Part shown: piece after piece, positions 36,112-43,383 of the stretch
How positions within the stretch are numbered: position 1 is the first letter of the stretch
How the letters are laid out: each line of letters starts with the position of its first letter
Assembly (NCBI RefSeq): GCF_000374445.1
Contig: NZ_KB894412.1
Span: 62,001-126,000 of the forward strand
Length of the DNA stretch: 64,000 nucleotides
From: Actinokineospora enzanensis DSM 44649
GTDB taxonomy: Bacteria > Actinomycetota > Actinomycetes > Mycobacteriales > Pseudonocardiaceae
Direction of reading: 5' to 3'
Notes under the pieces: generated by a model
Seen by the model: only the letters and a program-made list of their open reading frames with translations
Told to the model about the DNA's origin: nothing
The model's database searches: none
Made by a program: the position numbers and the translations under genes

Positions 36112-37617
36112 ATGTGGAAGAGGACCGTGGCCGCGCTCGCCGTGGCCACGTTCGCGGCGGGGGCGCTGCCCGGCGTCGCCGCGGCGCAGGCCCAGGCGCG
36201 CGGGCTCGACTGGAGACCGTGCCCGGCCGACGGCGGACAGCAGTGCGCCCAGGTCCAGGTGCCGTTGAACCACCGCGACCCGCGCGGCCGCGAGATCACC
36301 CTGGCGGTGGCGCGGATACCCGCGAGCGACCAGCGGCACCGGATCGGGTCGCTGTTCATCAACCCGGGCGGGCCCGGCTTGTCGGCGACCGAGAACCTCG
36401 GGAGCTTCGCCACCGCGCTGGGCGAGCGCATCCGGGCCAGGTACGACATCGTCGCGATGGACCCGCGTGGCATCGGCGGCAGCACGCCGCTCGACTGCGA
36501 TCCGAAACCGGGGCAGCCCGCGGCGGCCCCGCGGCCTGAGCAGCCGTTCCCGATCTCCGCCGAGGAGACGCGGGTGTGGCAGGAGTTCAACCAGTCCCTG
36601 CGCGACCGGTGCGCGCGCAATGGCGGCGACCTGCTCAGGTACATGTCCACCGCGGACGTCGCGCAGGACATGGACCTGGTGCGGCAGGCCGTCGGGGACG
36701 CCCGGCTGAACTACTACGGCGCGTCGTACGGGTCCGTGCTCGGTGCCACCTACGCGGCCATGTTCCCGAACCGGGTGCGCGCGATGATCGTGGACGGGGT
36801 GGCCGACCCGGTGGCGTGGACGACCGGCGGCCGCGAGCGGCAGTACCTGTACAGCGCGCGGGTCGGCAGCGCCGAGTCGACCCGCGAGGCCATCACCAGC
36901 GCGCTGGCCGAGTGCGACCGGGTCGGTCCCGCGCGGTGTGCGGCGGCCGGGTCGGCCCGGCAGAAGTACGACGCGGTGCTGGCGCGGCTGCGGCAGGGGC
37001 CGATCGAGGTCGAGGGCAGGCAGCTCACCTACCAGCTCGCGGTCTCGCTGCTCCAGCAGCTGTCGACCACCGCGGCCAAGTACCCGGAGATGATGGCCAG
37101 CATCGAGCAGCTCTACCAGGCCATCTCCGCAGGTGACGTGGATGTGGCCCCGAACACCCCGGCCCCGGGGGCGCCCGAACCGGACACGTTCGGCGCGACC
37201 CCGGCCAACGCGGCCATCGCCTGCGCGGACAGCGTCAACCCGGGCGACCGGGACGCGGTCACCCGCTCGGTGGACTGGGCCAGCCGCACCGGGCGCGAGT
37301 TCGGGCCACTGTGGAGCTGGGACGGCTCGGCTTGCGTGCGTTGGCCGGTCACCGCGCCCAATGCCTTCCGCGGGCTGTGGTGGACCTGGACCGCGTCCCC
37401 GATGCTGATCGTCGGCAACACGCACGACCCGAACACGCCCATCAGCGGCGCCAAGGCCCTGCACCGTCTGATGCCCAACTCGCGTCTGCTGACCGTGGAC
37501 ACCTACGGCCACACCGCGTTGGACCAGAAGTGCGCCGTCTCGGCGTACGAGGGCTACCTGCTCGACCGCAAGTTGCCCCGCGCGACCTGCGCCGCGAACG
37601 GTCCGCTCTTCCCCTAG
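36112..37617 (+). CDS. Secreted TAP-like alpha/beta-hydrolase peptidase
   Basis: A 501-residue exported enzyme of the tripeptidyl-aminopeptidase (SlpD/Tap) family. A signal peptide (to about residue 25, VAAAQA) precedes the fold. LFINPGGPGLS supplies the oxyanion hole, GASYGS the nucleophile Ser205, NTHDPNTPISGA the Asp, and DTYGHTALDQKC the His. The last 100 residues form the TAP-like C-terminal domain with an AFRGLW...SPMLIVGNTHD pattern. It removes N-terminal peptides or amino acids from extracellular peptides. ATG 36112 has GAGGGGAAG upstream. A 17-base-pair terminator follows. Confidence 0.9.
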   Translation: MWKRTVAALAVATFAAGALPGVAAAQAQARGLDWRPCPADGGQQCAQVQVPLNHRDPRGREITLAVARIPASDQRHRIGSLFINPGGPGLSATENLGSFATALGERIRARYDIVAMDPRGIGGSTPLDCDPKPGQPAAAPRPEQPFPISAEETRVWQEFNQSLRDRCARNGGDLLRYMSTADVAQDMDLVRQAVGDARLNYYGASYGSVLGATYAAMFPNRVRAMIVDGVADPVAWTTGGRERQYLYSARVGSAESTREAITSALAECDRVGPARCAAAGSARQKYDAVLARLRQGPIEVEGRQLTYQLAVSLLQQLSTTAAKYPEMMASIEQLYQAISAGDVDVAPNTPAPGAPEPDTFGATPANAAIACADSVNPGDRDAVTRSVDWASRTGREFGPLWSWDGSACVRWPVTAPNAFRGLWWTWTASPMLIVGNTHDPNTPISGAKALHRLMPNSRLLTVDTYGHTALDQKCAVSAYEGYLLDRKLPRATCAANGPLFP

Positions 37618-37633
37618 GACAGTGCCCGTGTGC

Positions 37634-37673
37634 AGGACCGGCTTGCCTTGTCTCGACAAGGCAAGCCGGTCCT
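37634..37673. terminator. Strong hairpin terminator after the TAP-like peptidase
   Basis: A perfect 17-base-pair stem (37634-37650 with 37657-37673) with a TCTCGA loop, the longest in the window. It may also end the convergent ATP-grasp transcript. Confidence 0.9.
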
Positions 37674-37691
37674 TCGCGTTCGGGTCGGCGG

Positions 37692-37734
37692 TTGTCCACA
37701 GCCGAGTTGTCCACAATCGCCGAAGTTGTCCACA
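37692..37734 (+). promoter_or_regulatory. Cluster of three DnaA boxes (TTGTCCACA)
   Basis: Three perfect copies of TTGTCCACA, the DnaA box of Streptomyces and relatives, at 37692-37700, 37707-37715 and 37726-37734, all in the same direction and spaced 15 and 19 bases start to start. They lie between two convergent genes, so promoter control of those genes is unlikely. There is no dnaA or dnaN gene near, so it is not oriC. Titration of DnaA, as known for DnaA-box clusters outside oriC in Streptomyces, is the best guess. Confidence 0.75.
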
Positions 37735-37859
37735 GGCTCGTCGAAGCGGCTCGACGTGGATCGACGGATCCCTCCAGACTGACAACGGAAGCAGTCGAGC
37801 CTCAGGAGGCAGTCATGTCGATCATGTTGGTACGCCGGGAAAGCCGGATCTCGATCAGG

Positions 37860-39356
37860 TCAGCGCAGGGCGCGGACGCGGTTGTCCAGGGCCGCCACGA
37901 AGGTGCGGTACCTGGCCTCGGCGACCGCGGTGCCTGCGTCGATCATCACCACGCCGAAGCGGCCGATCTCCAGGGCGCCCAGCATGTAGGCGACCGCGCC
38001 CGCGCGTGGGCCGGGGCGGTAGTGCAGGCCGCAGTCCATCAGGATGTCGATGACGTCCGAGGGGGACAGCGCGCGGTATTCGGGGCGGTACAGGCGATCC
38101 GTGGCGACGTAGCCGCGCGGAGCCCCGGTCGGGTCGAGGTACCGGCCGGTCGTGGGGTCGTAGCCGCCTTCCACCAGGCCGTGCAGCAGGTAGAACGGGG
38201 CCGTGCCGCCGCCCATCCGGAGGTTGATCTCCAGGGCGTAGTGGCGCCAGTCGTCGCCGGTGCGGGCCGAGACGAAGTCGACACTGCAGATGCCGACGAT
38301 GCCGCGGGCGGCGAGGGCCTGTCCGGCCTGGGCTGCCAGGTCCTGGATCTCCAGGCGGTAGGCGGCGCTGGCCGGGAAGGCGCAGCCCGCGAAGATCTGC
38401 CTTGGCTCGCCCTCCAGGAGCTGGTCGTGGGTGGAGAAGACGGTGGCGGTGCCGTCCGGGGACATCAGGATCTGCGCCGACGGCGAGGTGATCTCGTCGG
38501 CCTCGACATGCCGTTCCACCACGCCGCCCATGGTGTCGAGCTGGCCTCGGTAGTTGTCCCAGGTGTCCGGTGGCGACGCGAACACCGCGCGGCCGGGCAG
38601 CTCCCGGCGCACCCAGTCGACCAGGCCGGTGGCGGGGGCGCCCGCGTACTCGAACAGCACGTTGCCGCCCGCGCCGAAACTCTCGTTGAGCTTGACGATC
38701 GCGCCGCGCAGCGCGGGATCGCGGCCGCGCAGCTCGGCCAGCGCGGCGACGACGTCGTCGGTGTCGCGCAGGCCGTCCAGGCCCTCCACCACCGGCACCC
38801 CGGCGGCGGCGAACAGCCGTCGGGAGCCGGTCTTGGAACCGAGCACGGACTGGTCCGGGTCGGGGGCGTAGAGCGGGATGCCGAGCTCGACGGCGAGGGT
38901 GCGCTCCAGTGGCGAACCGTTGAACGCCACCAGCACCGCGTCGTCGCGGTCGTGCACGGCCGCGCGCAGCCGGTCGAGCAGGTCCGGCCTGCGCAGGATC
39001 TTGGCGCTGAGCGGGACCGGCTCGCGGCTGGCGCAGTCGAGCATGGTCAGCCGCCTGCGTGCGTGCGCGCGCGGCAGGGTGGGCACCAGGTCCAGCGCGT
39101 AGTCGACCACCTCGGGGGCGATGGCCTCGCTGGTGACGTAGACGATCTCGGTACCGGGGTGGCGCAGCCACTGCAGGGTGAACAGCAGCCGCTCCTCGTA
39201 GTGGCTCACCCCGGGGATCTTCACCAGGCCCGCGTCGTCGAGGGTGATGCTGGGGATCACCACGACCGTGCGCGGGGTCCCGGTACGGCGGAACGGGTCC
39301 GGCAGCCTGCGCTGGGTGGAACGGAAACTCTCGAATTCCTGCACCTGGTTAAGCAT
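37860..39356 (-). CDS. ATP-grasp peptide ligase, PGM1-like
   Basis: A 498-residue protein with a pre-ATP-grasp N-terminal half (SITLDDAGLVKIPGVSHYEE) and an ATP-grasp C-terminal part (IVKLNESFGAGGN for the ATP-binding Lys and Gly loop, ALEINLRMGGGTAPF for the Mg-binding Glu/Asn). This is the layout of PGM1, the ligase that joins peptides in pheganomycin biosynthesis, and of its many relatives in actinomycetes. It would activate a carboxylate as acyl phosphate and join it to an amine. It is divergent from an amino-acid adenylation gene, which supports a role in peptide assembly. ATG 39356 is the start; a weak AGGAG is present (GAAAGGAGCC). Confidence 0.85.
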   Translation of the reverse strand: MLNQVQEFESFRSTQRRLPDPFRRTGTPRTVVVIPSITLDDAGLVKIPGVSHYEERLLFTLQWLRHPGTEIVYVTSEAIAPEVVDYALDLVPTLPRAHARRRLTMLDCASREPVPLSAKILRRPDLLDRLRAAVHDRDDAVLVAFNGSPLERTLAVELGIPLYAPDPDQSVLGSKTGSRRLFAAAGVPVVEGLDGLRDTDDVVAALAELRGRDPALRGAIVKLNESFGAGGNVLFEYAGAPATGLVDWVRRELPGRAVFASPPDTWDNYRGQLDTMGGVVERHVEADEITSPSAQILMSPDGTATVFSTHDQLLEGEPRQIFAGCAFPASAAYRLEIQDLAAQAGQALAARGIVGICSVDFVSARTGDDWRHYALEINLRMGGGTAPFYLLHGLVEGGYDPTTGRYLDPTGAPRGYVATDRLYRPEYRALSPSDVIDILMDCGLHYRPGPRAGAVAYMLGALEIGRFGVVMIDAGTAVAEARYRTFVAALDNRVRALR

Positions 39357-39665
39357 GGGTCCACGGCTCCTTTCGCACGGCGGCCCGCGAGCGCGCCCGA
39401 AAGCGTAGTGCGATCAGCGGTTGACGGAGAGCGACACCCATTGCACCATGGCAGAACGCCGCTCGACGTCGTTCCGGCACCGGGGAAACCGGTCGGACGG
39501 CTCGGCATCCCGCACACCCGAGGCCCAGGAGGCCTATCGAGGACTGCCTTCCCGAGGACTGAGTTCCTGACGACTGCCTTCCTGTCGATCCATGGCCGGG
39601 TCCCGCGCCGCGCGGACCCGGTCCGCCAGCCCCACCCCGCGTCCCGATCACCGCTGGAGGTGCCG
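39357..39665. other. 309-base divergent region between the ligase and the adenylation gene
   Basis: It contains no gene. Its notable content is three tandem 15-base repeats (39538-39582) and a GGAGGT ribosome site just before the GTG at 39666. It should contain both promoters. Confidence 0.6.
39538..39582. repeat. Three tandem 15-base direct repeats in the divergent promoter region
   Basis: Units are CGAGGACTGCCTTCC, CGAGGACTGAGTTCC and TGACGACTGCCTTCC, back to back. Common core: GACTG-x2-TTCC. One and a half turns of DNA per unit means that alternate units face the same side. They are a plausible regulator-binding array for the peptide genes. Confidence 0.8.
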
Positions 39666-41219
39666 GTGCCCCCGCCGAGAACCGTTGCGGGACAGGCGAG
39701 TTCACCCGGAGGGACGCTGACCGCCCGGTTCGCCGCCGCGGTCGCGGCCCACCCGGACCGGATCGCGGTCACCGACCCCGGCGGCGAGGTGACCTACCGG
39801 GAGCTCGACGCGCGCGCGGACGCGGTCGCCGCCGCGTTGCGCCGCACCGGGGTCGGCCGGGACACCGCCGTGCCGCTGCTCGCCGAGGCCGGGATCGACC
39901 TGGTCGTGGGCATCATCGGGGTGCTCAAGTCCGGCGCCGCCTACCTGCCGGTCGAGCCGACCACCCCGATCGAGCGAATGCGTTGGCTCATCAAGGATTC
40001 CGGCGCGCCGGTGGTCCTGGCCACCTGCGCGACGGCGGGCCGGTTGGACGCCGACCAGGTGCGGGTGCTCATCGACGATCCGGGGCAAGGGCCGGAAGTC
40101 CCGGCCAGGCAGGCGCGCGGCGGTGACCTCGCCTATGTCATCCACACGTCCGGGTCAACGGGTCAGCCGAACGGAGTCCGGGTCGAACACCGCAGTGTGA
40201 CCGGCCTGTTCGACCGGACCGCCGGGCCGTTCCGGTTCAGCGAGCGCGATGTGTGGACGCTCTTCCATTCGGCGACGTTCGATTTCTCGGTGTGGGAGAT
40301 ATTCGGCGCGTTGCTGCACGGCGGCCGCTTGGTCGTGGTTCCCGAGGAGGTTTCCCGCGCCCCGGCCCTGTTCGCGGCGCTGGTCGCCGAGGAGCGGGTG
40401 ACCGTGCTGAACCAGACCCCGTCCGCGTTCCGGCGGTTCGCCACCGCGGCCGCGGTCCCGCTGCCCGCCCTGCGGCTCGTGGTGCTGGGCGGCGAGCGCC
40501 TGGACGTCGGCATGCTGGCGCCGTGGTTCGAGCGCTTCGGCGACGCCGATCCCTTCGTGGTCAACATGTTCGGCATCACCGAGGTCACCGTGCACGCCTC
40601 GGCCCGCCGCATCACCCGGGCCGACCTGGCCACCCCGACTCTGAGCCCGATCGGCGTCCCGCTGCCGGTCGCCCGGTTCCACGTCCTGGACGACAACGGC
40701 GACCCCGCCGACGAGGGCGAGCTGTACATCAGCGGGCCGTGCCTCGCCCGCGACTACCACAACCGGCAGGCCCTTACCGCGCAACGCTTCATCCGCCTGC
40801 CCACCGGCGAACGCGCCTACCGCACCGGCGACCGCGTCCGCCGCCTGCCCGACCGCGAGTACGCCTACCTTGGCCGCCTCGACGACCAGCTGACCGTGCG
40901 CGGCTTCCGCGTCGAGCCCGCCGAGGTCGAGTCGATCCTGGCCGCCCATCCCGGCGTCATGGCAGGCCTGGTGACCACCCGCGACCACGGCGACGGCGAC
41001 ATCCGCCTGATCGCCTACCTGGTCCCGTTCCCGGAGACCCCGACCGACGCGGTGCGGTGGCACCGATTACGCCGGGAGATCGCCGAGCGGGTCGAGGCCG
41101 CGCTCCCCCGCCACCTGCACCCGGCCGAGTACGTCCCGATCGAGGCACTCCCGCTGACCCGCAACGGAAAGCTCGACCGGCACGACCCGACCACCCCGGT
41201 CCCCGCCCGCCGCCCCTGA
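39666..41219 (+). CDS. Stand-alone NRPS-type amino-acid adenylation domain, threonine-type code
   Basis: A 517-residue adenylation protein with no carrier (PCP) or condensation domain. Core motifs: TSGSTGQPNG (A3, from residue 161), FDFSVWE (A4), NMFGITE (A5), YRTGD (A7), RGFRVEPAEVES (A8) and NGK with Lys502 (A10). The ten specificity residues read by alignment to GrsA PheA are D206, F207, W210, N249, V273, G275, M301, V309, H310, K502: DFWNVGMVHK, the code class of L-threonine. It makes Thr-AMP and would load a separate carrier protein or feed a ligase. The GTG 39666 follows GGAGGT five bases earlier. Divergent from the ATP-grasp ligase; a hairpin follows at once. Confidence 0.9.
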   Translation: MPPPRTVAGQASSPGGTLTARFAAAVAAHPDRIAVTDPGGEVTYRELDARADAVAAALRRTGVGRDTAVPLLAEAGIDLVVGIIGVLKSGAAYLPVEPTTPIERMRWLIKDSGAPVVLATCATAGRLDADQVRVLIDDPGQGPEVPARQARGGDLAYVIHTSGSTGQPNGVRVEHRSVTGLFDRTAGPFRFSERDVWTLFHSATFDFSVWEIFGALLHGGRLVVVPEEVSRAPALFAALVAEERVTVLNQTPSAFRRFATAAAVPLPALRLVVLGGERLDVGMLAPWFERFGDADPFVVNMFGITEVTVHASARRITRADLATPTLSPIGVPLPVARFHVLDDNGDPADEGELYISGPCLARDYHNRQALTAQRFIRLPTGERAYRTGDRVRRLPDREYAYLGRLDDQLTVRGFRVEPAEVESILAAHPGVMAGLVTTRDHGDGDIRLIAYLVPFPETPTDAVRWHRLRREIAERVEAALPRHLHPAEYVPIEALPLTRNGKLDRHDPTTPVPARRP

Positions 41220-41249
41220 CCGTGGCCACCCACGCCCGGGTGGCCACGG
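41220..41249 (+). terminator. Hairpin terminator abutting the adenylation gene
   Basis: An 11-base-pair perfect stem (41220-41230 with 41239-41249) with an eight-base loop starting at the base after TGA. Confidence 0.75.
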
Positions 41250-41405
41250 TGCGGCGGGTCGGCCGGTGGCTCGTCCCGGGGTATCGACGCGTCTGCTGCG
41301 CGGCCGATGCCCCGGGCGGGCCACCGGAGGTGCGCCAGGACGTGGATGTGCCGGTTCGGCGGGTTCGAGGAGTGCCGCGGGGTCGGTAGTTTCGCTGTCG
41401 TGGTG

Positions 41406-42554
41406 ATGGCCGAGGTGAGTGAGGTGGCCGCGCGGATCGCGACGGCGGTGGCCGATGTGGCGCCGTTGTTGGGAGCGTTGGGCGACTCGGTGCGGGTGGT
41501 GCTGGACGAGCGGGCACAGCCGGTGCTGGACGAGATGACCGCGCTGCTGGGGGTGCCGAGCGTGCATGTCGTGCCCGCGGCGGAGCTGGGGGTCGCCGAG
41601 ACGGTGATCACCCGGCGGCTGGCTCGGGCACCCTTGACCGCGCCGCTGCCGTTGGGGGCGTTCGACGCCGTGCTGACGCTGCTGCCGAGACCGATAACCG
41701 TGCAGGCCGTGGACGGAGCACCGTTGCGTTGCTACGTCGAAGGTCCCGTGGGCGCGCCCGCGGTGGCGTTGGTGAACGCGTGCGGGATGCCGGTGGGGCT
41801 GGTATCGCGCTGGGTGCGGCAGTTGGCGCGGCGGTACCGGGTGGTCACCTGGGAGAGCCGGGGGATGTTCGGGTCCGGGCTGCGCCTGGATTTCGAGCAC
41901 GACCTGGGCGCGCAGGCGGCCGACCTGGTGGCGGTGCTGGACTGGTTCGACCTGCGGGACGCGCATGTCCTCGGGCTGTGCGGCGGGGCGGCGATCGCGT
42001 TGGCCGGGGCGGCGGCGTCGACGCGGGTCGGTTCGTTGAGCCTGTGGCACGGCGATTACCACCTGGGCTATGCGACACCGCGGACCGAGCGTCAGCGGGA
42101 GCTGGTGGCGTTGTTGTCGATGGCGGGGCAGAACCGCGAACGGGCGGTGGCGGTTCAACGGGACTTCGTCACGACCGTGGACACTCTCCGCCCGGACATC
42201 GCACACCACCTCTACTACCCGTACGCCACGCCCGAACTGCTCCACCGCTACGGCAGGCTCCACGGCGCGGTCATGACCACCGACTGCGCGCCGCTCCTGT
42301 CCTCGGTAAGGCAACCCACCCTCGTGGTCACCAGCCACGACGACACCACCGCCCACCCGCACGCCTCCCAGGAGATAGCCACCCGACTACGACGCGCCCA
42401 CCTGCACCGCCTCCCGCACGGCGACCAACTCACCGCCTACGACGCCGCCCCGCCCCTGCTCGACCTGGCCACCGGCTTCATCGCCGCGACCGTCGCCTGG
42501 TGGTTCAGGTCACCGCGGTCACCACCACGGACGCGGCCGCCGACACCGCGGTGA
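41406..42554 (+). CDS. Alpha/beta hydrolase with a cysteine nucleophile
   Basis: A 382-residue hydrolase-fold protein. An N-terminal 100 residues of unknown function (VAARIATAVADVAPLLGALG) precede the fold. The nucleophile elbow reads LGLCGGA, so Cys192 stands where Ser normally is. Asp312 or 313 in VVTSHDD and His338 in LPHGDQL complete a Cys-Asp-His triad. Cys elbows occur in acyl transferases and dienelactone-type hydrolases, so it might transfer or release a peptidyl or acyl group. Start ATG 41406 is the first in-frame start next to the fold, without a clear ribosome site; the neighbouring adenylation gene ends 187 bases before. Its last 50 bases overlap the antisense WD40-like gene. Confidence 0.7.
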   Translation: MAEVSEVAARIATAVADVAPLLGALGDSVRVVLDERAQPVLDEMTALLGVPSVHVVPAAELGVAETVITRRLARAPLTAPLPLGAFDAVLTLLPRPITVQAVDGAPLRCYVEGPVGAPAVALVNACGMPVGLVSRWVRQLARRYRVVTWESRGMFGSGLRLDFEHDLGAQAADLVAVLDWFDLRDAHVLGLCGGAAIALAGAAASTRVGSLSLWHGDYHLGYATPRTERQRELVALLSMAGQNRERAVAVQRDFVTTVDTLRPDIAHHLYYPYATPELLHRYGRLHGAVMTTDCAPLLSSVRQPTLVVTSHDDTTAHPHASQEIATRLRRAHLHRLPHGDQLTAYDAAPPLLDLATGFIAATVAWWFRSPRSPPRTRPPTPR

Positions 42555-43166
42555 CCACCCACGGCAGCACGTCGCCCAGCTGGGCCCGGAGGAACCGGAA
42601 CCCGAGCACCCCGACCCCGGCCGTGACCAGGCCGACCAGGGCGCGCCGCCACCAGCGCCACCGCAGTCCCCTGTGGACCGACCGGACCGACCGGAGCGCG
42701 GCGGTCGCCGCGTCGCCGAGCACGCCCGCGCCAGCGAACGCCCGTCCACCGCGACCACCGCGTGCAGCTCGGCGTCGATGTCGGCCACCCGCTGCCACTC
42801 CTGGCTCATCACGCGCAGCCGCCCGTCGTCGCCGATGCTCGCGACCCACCCCTGGGTCAACGCGATACCGCGGACGGCGCGGCCGGAGGGCAGGAACGAC
42901 AGCTGCGTGACGGGGCTGAGCAGGCCCGCGCGGACGGTCCACGATCGGACCCGACCATCCGCGCCCGCGCTGACGACCGTCTCACCCGAACCGGCCAGTG
43001 CGAGCGTCCCGCCCTGGTGCGCGTCCGTGGAGTCCTTGGGCTGTCCGGAATTTGTCTCGTACAGCCGCAGCGTCCCGTCGGCGCCACCGACCACGAATTG
43101 GTCACCTGCCGCGGTCGCGAGAATGGCTCGGATATCTGTCGGCAGCCGCGACGAAAAGGTTGCCAT
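42505..43166 (-). pseudogene. WD40-like gene with C-terminal membrane helices, broken by a frameshift
   Basis: From ATG 43166 one frame gives beta-propeller blades: GGADGTLRLYETNSG, VSAGADGRVRSWTVRAG and ASIGDDGRLRVMS (residues 1-140), then nonsense of Arg/Gly/Trp. Another frame continues from GVLGDAATAALRSVRSVHRG to two hydrophobic helices (VLPWVVTAVSAAASVVVTAV) and a TGA at 42505. Joining them by a minus-one shift near 42730 gives one sensible protein of about 220 residues. Either the gene has decayed, the base call is wrong, or a frameshift is programmed. It is divergent from the vWA operon and may be a partner of it. Confidence 0.6.
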
Positions 43167-43228
43167 GGGGTTCCTATCGACGCTTATATATATGGTGTTG
43201 CATCGGCCAGGCGGTACACAGTGTCACG

Positions 43229-43248
43229 ATCCGGCATCGGCGCCGGAT
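43229..43248. promoter_or_regulatory. Inverted repeat ATCCGGC-N6-GCCGGAT before the vWA operon
   Basis: Perfect seven-base arms (43229-43235, 43242-43248) in the 217-base divergent region, 135 bases before the vWA start. It may be an operator for the operon and the WD40-like gene. Confidence 0.35.
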
Positions 43249-43383
43249 ACCGCTCGCGGTAATCCGACCACCCATGCGGGTGGTTGCCGAGTCGGTGCGA
43301 AAACGAGTAACGACTGTCGGGGAGCGTCCGACTAGGCGTTTAGACCGGTCGAGCCGGATGCGCGTGCGTGGGTGGAGGACGCC

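Noticed and set aside
37692-37734. Chromosomal origin (oriC)
   Set aside because: Only three boxes, and no dnaA, dnaN or other origin-region genes nearby.
39538-39665. Extended start for the adenylation protein that would translate the 15-base repeats as RTAFP/RTEFL/TTAFL
   Set aside because: The frame is open, but the strong GGAGGT site lies directly before GTG 39666, and A-domains begin near there.
39666-41219. Acyl-CoA synthetase or luciferase-type enzyme
   Set aside because: The core motifs and the ten-residue code fit amino-acid adenylation domains, with Asp at the first code position.
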